64,000 nucleotides of DNA from Branchipolynoe longqiensis (taxonomy: Eukaryota; Annelida; Polychaeta; Phyllodocida; Polynoidae). The stretch covers positions 122,479,593-122,543,592 of the forward strand of contig CM059187.1 of the NCBI GenBank assembly GCA_030323885.1, read 5' to 3'. Below are positions 1 to 9,968 of the stretch, piece after piece; position 1 is the first letter of the stretch, and each line of letters begins with the position of its first letter. The notes beneath the pieces were generated by a model that did no database searches, was not told the origin of the DNA, and saw nothing but the letters and a program-made list of their open reading frames with translations. Both the position numbers and the translations under genes were made by a program.

Positions 1-375
1 TGTGTATAATGGGAGTTTGTCAACAAACTTTGACTTCGTAGCCACTTCATAAAATAAGTCCGCTTCTTTCGTTTCATTTAAGCTATTGATATCACGATTA
101 TAGCAAAACAGATTTGGAAATGACATTGGCAGTCTGTTTCGAATAATAAGACTTCCTGGCTGTATTGGTCAGACATCTTTACAATTCTAGACTGCTTGAG
201 TAATGGATCGATGTGGTCATTATAGCCTTTGAAGATTAACGATTATTGTGTCAGGGAAGGCTATGAAATAATGAAAGAGGTCTCATATAAATAATCCGAT
301 GTATATATATATGTATACTTTGAAGGGGGAATAACATAATTATGGAATATCGACATAATGTATAGTAATATATCT
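1..375. other. AT-rich DNA, no gene seen
   Basis: No coding, RNA or repeat match to the rest of the window is visible, apart from short TA runs near 300-320 and 366-373 next to the MITE that follows. Confidence 0.5.
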
Positions 376-582
376 GAGCCTGTCTCAAAAGGTGATAAGT
401 AATATGGGACAACATTTTGTCCATTGAAACAATCAACACACTATCTGCTCATGTATTTGCTCAGGAAAAACTGATTTGTTTTTGTACATGGCGTTTCATA
501 ATCCCAATAGAATACATATTGTTTTGAAGCAAATGTCCTTGTGTTTTCAGTATAATCGTTTCTGTGCTGTTTTGTCATCTAC
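376..582 (-). mobile_element. MITE-1 copy, one end missing
   Basis: This copy starts with the terminal repeat GAGCCTGTCTCAAAAGGTG in TA-rich DNA and runs in reverse relative to the copies at 56133 and 59588. It shares their interior (TGTCCATTG, a lower-case block around TCCTGAGCAAATG read in reverse, and GTGCTGTTTTG). The distal 20-30 bp with the other inverted terminal repeat is missing. There is no coding capacity, so it is a non-autonomous DNA transposon by inference. Confidence 0.8.
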
Positions 583-635
583 ATAAAATATAGTAATATA
601 TATAAGGATATATATATATATTATATATATATATG

Positions 636-940
636 TAATGGTCTGCACTGCCCTCTCAGGCAAGGAGCCGCATAGACAGGTATGCGTGGGTAGCATGGTG
701 ATATCACAGAGTCTAAGTGGTGTAATGGTTAGCACTGGCCTGGAATGCAGAAAGATGTGGCTTTGAGTCCCGCTCTAGGCACAATATTTCCAATTTTCAT
801 CAACCCCACGACACTGGTTGCTGTGACCATGATCCTCTACAAGCTATGCACTGTATAGTTGTTGAACCTACCCTTTGTATTCATATGTAAGTGTATGTAT
901 GTAATTGTAAGCATTAAAAGACTTACAATTCCAGGGGGAT
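636..940 (+). mobile_element. SINE-A dimer, first unit
   Basis: This is a tRNA-derived short element. The leader GTCTGCACTGCCCTCTCAGG is followed by a tRNA-like block starting near 710 that is degraded in its B box (GGCTTTGAGTCCC). A spacer follows that ends in a 9-bp hairpin with arms AATTGTAAG and CTTACAATT. The spacer leads directly into a second unit 310 bp downstream. Confidence 0.8.
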
Positions 941-1124
941 GAGTGTAGTGGTCTGCACTGACCTCTCAGGCAAGCAGCCACATAGACAGGTAGGCGTGGG
1001 TAGCATGGTGATATCAGGGAGCCTAGGTGGTGTAATGGTTAGCACACTGGCCTGGAATGCAAAGAGATGTGGGTTCGAGTCCCGCTCTAGGCGCAATATT
1101 TCCCATTTTCATCAACCCCACAAC
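941..1124 (+). mobile_element. SINE-A dimer, second unit with intact tRNA-like head
   Basis: The tRNA-like head at 1021-1093 closes with GCCTAG pairing to CTAGGC. It has a clear A box (TGGTGTAATGG, 1028-1038) and a consensus B box (GGTTCGAGTCC, 1072-1082). The D-arm resembles tRNA-Gln or tRNA-Glu genes, but the anticodon arm does not pair well, so I do not call it a functional tRNA. The unit ends at the CATCAACCCCACAACA border shared with other copies and abuts a TA tract. Confidence 0.85.
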
Positions 1125-1154
1125 ATATATATAAATATATGTGTGTGTGTGTGG

Positions 1155-1457
1155 GTCGACCGGTATAATCTACATTACTTTTGTTTGAAGCAACTTTGAT
1201 TTTAAATGGCTAACTTTGGAGATAGTTGAAGTGCAACCATGCAGTATTCATTTCGGTGTGCATGTCAAAATTAGGAGACCATACCTTTCAGCAGTAACAT
1301 GATCTATCAAGTTAATTTAGTATTCCCTCTCATGCAGCAACACATGTTTAATAGGCGCACCAGAATCTAAGCTGCATATGTAGGATGAAGTCTAGGCAAG
1401 TGCTTTGGTTTTGAAAATCTGATCCTTTCATTGGACTATGGACCTTCAATTAATATG
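1155..1457 (+). mobile_element. MITE-D, diverged copy
   Basis: It aligns with the MITE-D interior: TTTGAAGCAACTTTGATTTT, GGCTAACTTT, AGTAACATGATCTATCAA, and near the end GAAAATCTGATCCTTTCATT. The left terminus is lost into the TA/GT tract. Compared with the intact copies at 41872 and 61051, the central palindrome is eroded. Confidence 0.7.
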
Positions 1458-1815
1458 ACTTTAAAAAAAAACATACTTCCATACAGGACACTGAGTCTAA
1501 ATCACCACCCTGGAAGTAGGAGAGCAAGAACCTAAAGAAAACACCTCAAAGGACGATTTATGGATGGAAGGGATATGATATCCATGCATCAAGGCCACCT
1601 TCTGTAGAAAAATGAGAGGTCTGGTAACCATGGCTGGGGTTTGATTGATTATGTGTATTTCTTTTTATATTTTGTTTTTACTAAATGTATTTTATTCAGC
1701 GAATAGGTAGCGGAGAGATAAGCACATGGTGGGATCCAGGAGTTACTCACTTCTTTAGATGTTGTTTTCATGAACCAAAGTGATTAGTGTTCAGGGAGTG
1801 ATTGGGTATTCAAGG
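1458..1815. other. Unassigned DNA
   Basis: I see no gene or family match here. An A-run at 1463-1471 follows the MITE-D remnant. Confidence 0.4.
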
Positions 1816-1894
1816 ATTACCTTTTTCCCTTTCTCTCTCTCTATCCCTCTCTCTCGCTCTCGTGCTCTCTCTCTCTCGCTCTCTCTCTCTTTCA
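1816..1894 (+). repeat. (CT)n microsatellite
   Basis: An impure CT dinucleotide run interrupted by CG and TATC steps. The short serine/leucine open frame across it is a product of the repeat. Confidence 0.9.
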
Positions 1895-2306
1895 AATTCC
1901 AGTTTGGCATCATCTTGCTCCTCTGGAGAATGTAGGACTTATACTTCACTACAGGTGTTTTTTGTTATTCTAATCATGATGTGCACCGTTAAAGATCCGG
2001 TCATGTGATTTTACCAGATATTCCTGATACTCCAATCAGACTAGTGCTACCGACCACTTTGTGACCACACAAACAGGGTTGGTGGCAAAGTGATCGCAAG
2101 TCATTGGAAGGTGATCCTCAGTGGTCGCTTATCTCCCTGCGACCATTTCGGTCACAACGAAGTTGCAGCTACTGCACTAAAAATGTTTGTTGCGACAACA
2201 TTTGTCGCCCGGAGGTCGTCGACCATTTTTCTAGCTTGCTTTGATGTATCAAAGAGGTCTCTGGTGCATTTGATTCTGCTTAACAAACTGACATAGAGGT
2301 GTGCAT
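1895..2306. other. Unassigned DNA, possibly old MITE material
   Basis: GACCACTTTGTGACCAC (2056-2072), GTGGTCGC (2122-2129) and related GACCA/GGTC words recur in both orientations, which suggests an eroded inverted-repeat element, but I could not define ends. No gene is seen. Confidence 0.35.
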
Positions 2307-2536
2307 ATGATGTATTTGTTGCTACGTAGAAGGGAATACTAAGTTAATTTAATAGAACCTGAAGTCAATATTGTGTATGCCACAATTAATTTGCCATATA
2401 TGTACTGCGAAAATCTAAAAAGAATTTGCCATTTAAAATCAAAATGACTAATGTATACTATAATAAGCGAGCTACCATATTTATTATTAAACATGACAGA
2501 AATTCAAAACCATCGGACTATGTAACTTTAATACCA
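2307..2536 (-). mobile_element. MITE-D, partial copy
   Basis: Reverse-orientation MITE-D. It ends in AAATTCAAAACCATCGGACT, then ATGTAACTTTAA, which matches the family terminus. The distal left part is missing and the central palindrome is degraded. Confidence 0.75.
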
Positions 2537-2911
2537 CCTTTCAAAGGCGTTTCAACGGTTAAGCCGTGGAGGAGCCTGGGTTTCCATCCTTAAACCCACT
2601 CCTGAGTGAGTATTGCGCATGTGTCGATAACTCACCCGGCTACACACCCAGCAGGAGCAACTCACTGCCCCACATGATACTGCAGATAAACCCTCCCACT
2701 GGCCTGTCACGGCGATACATCACCACCCCCACCACCCACACACACACATACACACCCACACACGCATGCGCACAAACTCGGGCCATACCCAGGAGGAGAA
2801 CCCTGCATTATCTCTCCAGCACACCGCCTCCTCCATCATCAACACCTTTTGTCTTTTTTGTTCCATGTGCAGCAGGAGCTGTACCTTATAGTTATACCGA
2901 GGGCCCACCCG
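2537..2911. other. Unassigned DNA with CA-rich tract
   Basis: A CACC/CACA-rich stretch lies at about 2720-2775. The two opposite open frames over this segment use the repeat and the SINE-B head and do not look like a gene. Confidence 0.45.
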
Positions 2912-3599
2912 GCGCGCTAGTCGAATCGGTAGAGCGCAGGCCTCGCATGCGGTGCGGGATATCGGGAGTTCTGTTCCAGGTCGAGTCAAATTAATGATTT
3001 TATCAAATTGATACTTGTCACTTCCTAGCCTGTTGCTCGGCATTAATAGGATAGGGCAAGGATTGGCTAGCTCAGTGTCAGGATAATGTGACTGAGTGAG
3101 GCTTGTTTTCCTAGTGGAGCAGGACTATGAAGTCACCATGAGTGCACACTGTCACAAATCGGTAATCGGTACCCCTCCTGATATGACCTTATATGTTTCA
3201 AGGATGTAAAACTCCAACAAGCAGGGATGAAAGAGCTCCGCGGTTTCGCGGATTTCCGGGATTTTTACAATTTTATATTCAGCGATTAACAGTAAACAAA
3301 ATCCCCCCAAAATGGGAGGTTTGGGTGGTTCGAATCCCGTTCTCATATGACCTTAGATGTGGCTAGAACATAAACCTAAACAAGAAAGTGTTAGGTATGG
3401 CCGATAATACAATCACAACAAGGCTAGTTGAAACCTGACTTCCGGTATTTCTCCCGCGATTCCCTGACAGGGCTAAGTCTATGGGAGATGATCCGCGTTA
3501 TCGTGGAAATTGGCCGTTGGTGGAATAATCTCAGCTTGTTTTCCAGTTTTTTTGCTGGATACCACTTTCATCACTGAACAACCAACCAACCGAGGTTCC
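2912..3599 (+). mobile_element. SINE-B copy split by MITE-2
   Basis: The tRNA-like head (GAATCGGTAGAGCGCAGGCC) is followed by the SINE-B body: GATACTTGTCACTTCCTAGCC, CAGGATAATGTGACTGAGTG, ATGAGTGCACACTGTCACAA, CTCCTGATATGACC. The tail GTAAAACTCCAACAA is cut at 3221 by MITE-2 and resumes at 3577 as AACAACCAACCAACC. Confidence 0.9.
3222..3576 (+). mobile_element. MITE-2 (CAGGGATGAAAG ends) in a SINE-B tail
   Basis: The left end CAGGGATGAAAG and right end CTTTCATCACTG are inverted repeats. The flanks AACAAG (3216-3221) and AACAAC (3577-3582) look like an imperfect 6-bp target duplication. CAGGG ends recall hAT elements, but those usually give 8 bp, so I leave the superfamily open. The interior has CCGCGGTTTCGCGGATTTCC and no coding capacity. 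Confidence 0.8.
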
Positions 3600-4410
3600 T
3601 TTTTCCTCCTGGGTCGAAGACGTGGGCGCATCACTAACAGTCTCATCATCTAAGTCGAAATAGCGATGACAGCGAAGATATCAGCCACCATCAGCACATT
3701 CTGCTTCATAGGCAGTGTACACACTAGATGGGGTAAGACCAAAGACCCTATAACACTAAGACTGCTCACTCAGCCTGTACTGTGTAATCAAAATGATCAA
3801 ACCCACCACCTGGTGCGCTGGCTGTTCTCTTGATTACACAGTTGCTATATTATATGTATAAATGTATATCTGAATGTGAAAGATGTGTGATGATGGCGAT
3901 GCTGATGATGATGCTGATGATGATGCGTATTTGTTCATAGCAATTTCATATTGGTGTATATTCATACTTAACTATATCATGTACAATATAATTGCATGTG
4001 TTTACATGTGAAACACCAACCAGCAGCCGGGCTGATCAAACCCACCACAAGGTGGCACTGCAAAATTTACATTACCATGGGAGAGATAGGGAATGAGCTG
4101 TCTTAGTGTTATAGGGTCGTTGGTAAGACTAAACCACCGATACACTGCACCTTGCCGGTGATCTGTTAGTGATGTGCCCCTGTCGTGGCCGCCCGATACC
4201 ATTGACCACTTGATGTATCGGTGTCCACTATGACATATGTCTTTTGGCCACCTTAGAGTTAGAGCCACCTCAGCTGTGCCCCAGGCCCCTCCCACATCTA
4301 AGGGCCCTACAGGGATATTGTGGTATGTGAACGTGCGATAAGCGGGCCACATTTGTCTGGAGGAGTGTTAGGCTCTTAGGAGACTTCACACTTTGGAGTG
4401 ATTTGATGTA
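3600..4410. repeat. Region with an inverted 24-bp pair and a GATGCT microsatellite
   Basis: ACCCTATAACACTAAGAC near 3742-3762 recurs inverted near 4099-4118. TGATCAAACCCACCAC is repeated directly at about 3799 and 4033. A (GATGATGCT)n tract lies at 3894-3932. This could be an old foldback element, but the ends are not resolved. The 116-aa frame on the minus strand at 4002-4352 matches nothing I recognise. Confidence 0.4.
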
Positions 4411-4575
4411 TACAGTAAATCCCCTCTAACCAAACACCTCCACAGATCGACCACTTCTCTATATCAATCGCTTTATTTTGGGTCCCAAATGATCACCTGC
4501 ACAATACCATTGTAAGAATTACAAAAAACTCTCTAAACCGACCACCTCCCTAAATGGACCCTTTAAAGTTAGTGT
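4411..4575 (+). mobile_element. MITE-E, right end missing
   Basis: Begins TACAGTAAATCCCCTCTAAC and shares ATCGCTTTATTTTGGGTCCC and AACCGACCACCTCCC with the copies at 42881 and 43107. The right inverted repeat is lost. TA target and CAGTA ends suggest a pogo/mariner-type origin. Confidence 0.75.
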
Positions 4576-4778
4576 ATATGTATACATATATAAAACAATA
4601 CACATTGGATAATGATAATTTCGGGTGGCATTGATGCTGTATTTCCTCACCATACACCCATACTACGGGATATTGTAATGTGTAATTCAGCCAGATAAAT
4701 AGCTGTCATCCAAACTCAACTGCTCTGATCTTGCAACTGGTGTTGCTGCTGATGCAGTTCTTTAACAGCGCCCAGTGT

Positions 4779-5131
4779 GACCAGACGGGATGGCCGAATG
4801 AGTTAGAGCGTCCGTCTCCCTTGCTGGTAGATCGTGGGGTCGTGGGTTCGAACCCTGGTCAAGTCAAACCAATTACTCCAAAATTGATACTTATCGCTTC
4901 CTAGCCAGGCGCACAGCATTATTAGGACGGAGCAAGGTCAGGTTAATGTGACTGGGTGGGATACCAGCAGTGTCAGGTTAATGTTACTGGGTGGGATACC
5001 AGGTCATGGTGCCGGCGGCCTGGTTTCCCAGTGGGACAGCACTATAAAGTCACCATGAGTGCGCACTGTCACAAGTCGGTACCAGTCCTGATATGACCTT
5101 AGAGGTTGCTAGGTCGTAAAACAACAACACA
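4779..5131 (+). mobile_element. SINE-B, long-head subfamily, near complete
   Basis: The head GATGGCCGAATGAGTTAGAG with B box GGTTCGAACCC differs from the short-head copies, while the body and 3' end (CACAAGTCGGTACCAGTCC, GATATGACCTTAGA, TAAAACAACAAC) are the common ones. A ~25-bp internal duplication (AGGTTAATGT..ACTGGGTGGGATACCA) is specific to this copy. Confidence 0.9.
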
Positions 5132-5433
5132 CAAATACCAGCCCCCCCCCCCGCCCCCTTGTTCAGGCAGAATAAGATGAATGAGGCGATCACTCATGTA
5201 AGCGTCATTTGCTGATATTGGAGGAGGTGATGGTTCAGATGGATGGAGTGTTTTTGTTGGTGAAGAAAATAGTGAAATACTCCCGGAAGTGACTTCTTCA
5301 TTGCCGAGGGCGTGTCTCAATCGATGGTGATGAGCGCCTCGTCATTCGGGTATTGATTTGAGAGAATGGGTTCAGGTATTTAACTCCCACCAACGATGTG
5401 GATTTGAATATAGGTCACTGGACCTGTTCTTGG

Positions 5434-5712
5434 TATGATGTGGTTGGATGTCTGGAGTTTTACCTCCTGGCAATATCTAAGGTCATATCAGGATGGGTAC
5501 CGACTTGCGACAGTGCACACTCATGGCGACTTTATAGTGTTGCCCCACTGGGAGACCAGGCCACCAGCACCATGACCTGGTGACCTAGTCAGTCACATTA
5601 TTCTGACACTGAACCAACCAGTCCTTGCCCTATCCCAATAATACTGAGTGCCTAGGTTAGGAAGTGACAAGTATCAATTTTTAAGTCATGCGTTTGACTC
5701 GTCCAGGGTGTT
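5434..5712 (-). mobile_element. SINE-B, head missing
   Basis: Read on the minus strand, this runs from GAGTCAAACGCATGACTT through the body to GATATGACCTTAGATATTGC and the tail. The tRNA-like head is absent. The overlapping 61-aa plus-strand frame is an antisense shadow of the SINE. Confidence 0.88.
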
Positions 5713-5780
5713 GATTTTCAATGCGGGAGGTACTGGGTTCAATCCCTACATGTGCCAAGCTCCAACCACATCAAACCAAA

Positions 5781-6259
5781 TGTAAAATATTCCGATATAC
5801 GGCATAGGGGGCAATGCAAATGTTATATTACTGATCCGTGTACATAAGAGCTGGTGGTGCCTGAGTGGGATAAATAGACATAGTGGTGCTGGCAGGTCTG
5901 GCTGTGAGGGCACTGAGGGCCAACCCCCTCTGCTGGGATAGTGATCACCACACTCAAAGGTCAATGTTGGGGGTGGCCATGGGACCATATAGCTTGGTGG
6001 TGGTGGGCAGACCACTGGTAGCCATGGGGACCAGGAATGCTGAATACCTATTGGTAGGCCCAATAATGCTTGTTTTCCATTGGAGGAAAGGGTTGGGGTG
6101 ATACTGTACAATGAACCCGTGTAACCACATAAATAATAAAGCAGAGGGCTTGACTCTCTCTTCTTCTTTACACTTTATACTCTTCCTTTTTCTTTGTCTG
6201 TATTGATTTCACTATAGCCTGCCTACACAACCACAGATTCGAGCTTTAGCCATTTTACA
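5781..6259 (+). mobile_element. Solo LTR of an LTR retrotransposon
   Basis: A 479-bp block begins TGTAAAATATTCC and ends CATTTTACA, so it has TG..CA ends with a short inverted repeat. It is flanked by CAAA at 5777-5780 and 6260-6263, a 4-bp target duplication. An AATAAT/AATAAAG motif precedes a CT-rich stretch, as in LTR R/U5 regions. It is a close relative of the LTR at 16846, which is followed by a primer-binding site. With no internal region, it is a solo LTR from LTR-LTR recombination. It seems to have landed in a tRNA-like SINE fragment (B box GGGTTCAATCCC near 5734). Confidence 0.88.
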
Positions 6260-6291
6260 CAAAGACACATGTCGCTCGGGGTAGGATATAT

Positions 6292-6418
6292 ACCAATGCG
6301 ACTGTGTGAGATATAGGACCATGGTGCTGGTAACGCAATATCCCATCGGGGCAGCACTAGAAAGCCGGCCACTACCCCACACTGCCACAAGTCGATATCT
6401 GTCCTCGGACGGACACCC
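6292..6418 (+). mobile_element. SINE-B 3' fragment, diverged
   Basis: CGACTGTGTGAGATAT, GGACCATGGTGCTGGT, GGGGCAGCACTAGAAAG, CACAAGTCGATATCTGTCC follow SINE-B order with about 75-80% similarity by eye. Confidence 0.7.
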
Positions 6419-6888
6419 CCCCCCCTCTCCCAACCGCCACCACACCCCAGCCCACCCCCCTCAATAAAGGAAACCCAATTTATCTGGGATGTAAGTAGTA
6501 GTGGGGAATGGCGGTTTGTACATGGCTTCCCTTGTATAAGCCCAGCGGGGCGTGCAGACAGGTTTCCCCACGTGAAGTGAGGCGCGTGGGGCGACATGGA
6601 TTCAGCCCCCTGCCCGGCCCGCAACCCTCCTCCCCCCGCTGCCCACCGCCCCCCCCCCCCCCACACGACGTGATTTCATTCGATCTGTCCCCGACGCACG
6701 TCGAGCACCAGTCATTGGTTTGCCGGTCCGTCTGCCCCTGGAGCGGGGACACCAAGGCAAGCTTTGGGGAGCCATTGCAACAAGCTGAATAGGAGATGGA
6801 GGAGGGTGCTTAAATGGTGGCCATTTAAGCACCGTATATTGCCACCCTGCTGAGGTTAATGAATCATACACTCGGTGGAGTTGGACTA
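6419..6888. other. Mixed GC-rich DNA with C runs
   Basis: C homopolymers at 6417-6424 and 6650-6662 sit in a CpG-containing stretch. Overlapping frames on both strands are rich in G, R and P and have no recognisable domain. No gene is supported. Confidence 0.4.
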
Positions 6889-6920
6889 ATAAAGAAAGAA
6901 AGAAAGAAAGAAAGAAAGAC
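6889..6920 (+). repeat. (GAAA)n microsatellite
   Basis: About seven AAAG/GAAA units. Confidence 0.9.
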
Positions 6921-6984
6921 AGAATAAAAAAGTAGTAGGGAACATTTTAATTTTTAATGAGTGGTCTTTTTTTATTATTATTAG

Positions 6985-7216
6985 TGCCGCCATAGTGAGG
7001 CGGGCATTCCTATTGGTTCTTGCCTAGTAACGACGTGACGTTCCTGATGGAGCCCTTAGCAACGGCGACATAAAAAGTGCCCGATGTCGATAAAAGGGCG
7101 GCCATGAAGACCCTACACTCACCTCCCCCCACCCCGCCCCCACCCCATCTCCTCAGCGATTGGAGGGCAAGCTGTCACCCTGTACGGTCACACACCCTGG
7201 CGGCAGAGTCAGTAAG
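6985..7216 (+). promoter_or_regulatory. Possible promoter-like segment (CRE/RFX-type words)
   Basis: ACGTGACG within GACGTGACGTTCC (7031-7043), CCTAGTAAC and CTTAGCAAC half-sites like RFX motifs, and GCCGCCAT/GGCGGCCATG words occur together. A consensus 5' splice site word GTAAGT occurs at about 7211. No TATA box or coding first exon can be defined, so this is only a suggestion. Confidence 0.25.
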
Positions 7217-7239
7217 TCTTTAGGCTGTCATACTCTTCA

Positions 7240-7340
7240 CACTCCGACTACCCTTACACTGCACCCACCTACCCCATCACAACCCACCCACCCACAGCTA
7301 CACGCCCCACCACCCACACACACACACTGCCCCTACACCC
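7240..7340 (+). repeat. CA/CACCC-rich low-complexity tract
   Basis: CACCC and CACACA words. The 78-aa frame over it (His/Pro/Thr-rich) is a composition artefact. Confidence 0.6.
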
Positions 7341-7588
7341 ACCCGGCACTCAGCTCCCACTCTCAACTCCACGGTTTTCCACCCTTCACATTCTGAATTC
7401 AGCGCGCGGTTTTACTAGAGATTTACTCATGATTTACTCATGGTCAATCCTTCCTCCAACCCTTCCTCACTCCACCCTATCGTCATTTGTAGGATAAATA
7501 TCTGTATCAGAATACTTACGCCACTTTTAGTATCTTTCGTTGAAATAGTCTACAAGCACAATAAAATGTAAATGTATATTACTTAAAC

Positions 7589-7938
7589 TTAAAGTTGGAT
7601 ACTCCGATGGTTTTGAATTTCTGTATTTTTTCTCAGATAAATATATCATATCGATCACTAGTATCTACTTTATCTTAGTTCAAGGTTACTTTTATTTTAA
7701 ATGGTAAACTTTTGAGATATTTTGAGTGCAAACAAATTAGTTTTGCCAAGCTTGCCAAAATTCTGACACCATAGGCTTCCACAGTGACAGGTTCTGTTAA
7801 ATTGACTCAGTATTGCATTCTACGCAGAAACAAATGCTTAATAAGTGCATCAGTATCTAAGTTAGATATGTAAAATCAAATCTAGATAATTGGTTTGGTT
7901 TTGAAAATTTGATATTTCATCGGACAATGCAGCTTTAA
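7589..7938 (+). mobile_element. MITE-D, full-length copy
   Basis: Starts TTAAAGTTGGATACTCCGAT and ends CATCGGACAATGCAGCTTTAA, so it has inverted termini with TTAA at both borders. The central region TTTTGCCAAGCTTGCCAAAA is one base from a perfect palindrome. Confidence 0.9.
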
Positions 7939-8509
7939 AGCTTCAATAAAAATAAGGAGGCGGATGGACATTAAATTTTATTGCGATTCCCTTAGATGAC
8001 TATTTATTACCTTAGTTACTGCTTGTACACAAATCATACTTGTCCAGTCTGCTCCAACAGCACATGTGTATATACTGTATCATAAAGGTCAGCAATATTA
8101 AATGTACATATATATTCCATATACATAATATAAGCACACACTCATCTATCTTATACAGAAATACATATAAATAAATACATATATGAATGAAATTAATATA
8201 ACACCGACACATAAATATATACGAAGATATTAAACTATAATTACACAAATATATAAAATATACATATACACACTCATAAATATGCCCCTAACAACAGGGA
8301 TATATCCGATACAATCGTTCATCCACTCAATATTCACAGACAAACCCCCATTTTAAAAAGAGCTTGTCGATTTGAGCTTTATTCTATGCTGTGGCAACGG
8401 AAATATATTTACTTTGGCTTGATCGTACATATATTCTGTTAACGTTTAGTAAAACGCAATAACCCGCCTAGCCATCATCCGACGTCTCTACACCTTATCC
8501 CAGCATTCC
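7939..8509. other. AT-rich DNA
   Basis: TATA/ATACA-rich sequence without family matches. The 78-aa minus frame is Ile/Tyr/Cys-rich and reads the TATACA words. No gene seen. Confidence 0.45.
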
Positions 8510-9261
8510 TTGCGAGTCGTCTCTATCCCCCTCCCCCATCCCCCATCCCCCATTCCCCGCTCTCTCCCCTCCCACTTCCCTCCCATCCCACTCCCCTATG
8601 TCCTCGATCCGTCTCTCCCACTCACCCCGCCGTCACAGCATTCCATGCCCGGCGCACCCTCCCTCACTCCCCGTTGTCAGCTCGCCCGTCTCCAGTCTTG
8701 TCCCTGGGCCACCCTCTCCTGATTCCCCCCTCCACCACTAACCTCCTCCTGCCCCCCCCCTCTCCTCCACTACTCCCCTGTCTTCCCCTTTCTCTTCTCT
8801 CCAGCTTTCCCAATTCCCTCCCCCTTCCTGGTTCCCCATATCCTCCATTTCCACTCTCCCTACACCTCTTCCTCGTTCTGGCCTCTCCTTGTTCTCTAAT
8901 CACTACCCCCCACCCCCCAACCACCATCCCCCCTCATACCTTCACCCCCTCCTCCTTCTTCCCACCAGTCACCTCCTCCCCTCTCCTCCATCCACCCCCC
9001 CCCCCCCTTCACGAGATCATCCCCTCCTACTTCCACCATACCCCCCTTCACGAGATCATCCTCTACTCCTTCCACAACCCCCCATCCGCGATCCTTACTC
9101 TACCATAGCCCGCCTTCCTCATCACTCTACCATACCCTTCTTCCCTCCTGCTGTCTCCCACCTCTCAACACCTTCCCTCTCGTCTCTCCACCATCCACCT
9201 TCTCCCACTCCCCCCCCTCCTCCCTCCCTCCTGCCCCTCCTTCACCCTACACCCCCCCCCG
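8510..9261 (+). repeat. ~750-bp polypyrimidine (C/T) tract
   Basis: The plus strand is almost purely C and T, with CCCCTCC and CCACC words and a local duplication of CTTCACGAGATCATCC (about 9007 and 9048). All three forward frames stay open only because stop codons need A or G. Such homopurine/homopyrimidine DNA can form triplex structures. Confidence 0.85.
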
Positions 9262-9815
9262 TCCCCCCGCTGCGCCGGGCCCGGCTCGCTCGCGCCCCGT
9301 GAAAGCATCCAGGAAGTATTGACTGCGTCCCTCCGCGCGTGCCCTTCTGAATCCATTTCTCGCCGTCGGCCGCTTCCGCGCCGACGCCCTCCCCATCCCC
9401 CCACCACCACCCCACCCCACCCCACGACACACACACACACTCCTGCGCCACACGTGTCGGCGTCCCTAACCACCAGAGTGGGGCGGGGGCGGTGAGGCGG
9501 TCTACATCCGGCCGGCGCTACTGCCACCATCGCCGCCGCCGCCGCCACCGCTGAGACCAGGACCACCTACCGCCGGGCGCAGTGATGTCGGCCCCGCACG
9601 CTTGGGTGCACCGCCCACCGCTATTTCCGGTACCCAGCGAATAACTCGAGGGAGCCCGCTAGGTGGCGCTGAGGCATGAAGAAGACGGGGGCGTTGCAAC
9701 TAGGGGGCGCCACCGCGGTCTGCTGCGAGTGTAGATAGCGGGGGGGGGGGGGGCGAGGCTCCTGAAGGGGGCGCTGCAGTAGCAGATAGGGGGCGCTGCA
9801 GTAGCAGATAGTTAT
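9262..9815. promoter_or_regulatory. CpG-rich island with four CTCF-like sites
   Basis: CpG is dense (GCCGTCGGCCGCTTCCGCGC, ATCGCCGCCGCCGCC, GGCCGGCGC), in contrast to the AT-rich surroundings. CTCF-like cores occur at 9655-9670 (CCCGCTAGGTGGCGCT), 9697-9712 (CAACTAGGGGGCGCCA), 9761-9774 (CCTGAAGGGGGCGC) and about 9782-9796 (CAGATAGGGGGCGCT). The last two lie in a 22-bp direct duplication. The matches are to the published animal CTCF consensus. A promoter or insulator role is inferred. Confidence 0.5.
9765..9810 (+). repeat. 22-bp unit in two copies
   Basis: GGGGGCGCTGCAGTAGCAGA(TA) is present twice back to back and duplicates a CTCF-like core. Confidence 0.85.
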
Positions 9816-9939
9816 GGTGAGATGTTAATGGTGTCGTTACCGCAGCGACAAGCTGTTGGGTGGGTGGGTGGTGGAGAGGGATGGACTATCCATGAAGGGG
9901 GTGATAATACACCATCAGGCAGAGTGCGACATATATAAA

Positions 9940-9968
9940 AATATAAATATATATATATATATATATAA
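9940..9968 (+). repeat. (TA)n tract
   Basis: Short TA microsatellite after ATATAAAAATATAAA. Confidence 0.85.

Noticed and set aside
1021..1093. Functional tRNA gene
   Set aside because: Good A and B boxes and acceptor pairing, but the anticodon stem does not pair. The same block occurs in several SINE-A copies with identical flanks.
2041..2230. MITE built of GACCAC/GTGGTC words
   Set aside because: Inverted words are present but no terminal repeats or target duplication could be fixed.
4779..4860. Functional tRNA-Ser/Leu gene
   Set aside because: It is the head of SINE-B, repeated with the same downstream body. No clean cloverleaf.
8510..9302. Pro/Leu/Ser-rich frames of 137-144 aa
   Set aside because: Composition artefact of a polypyrimidine tract. 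The opposite strand is open too.
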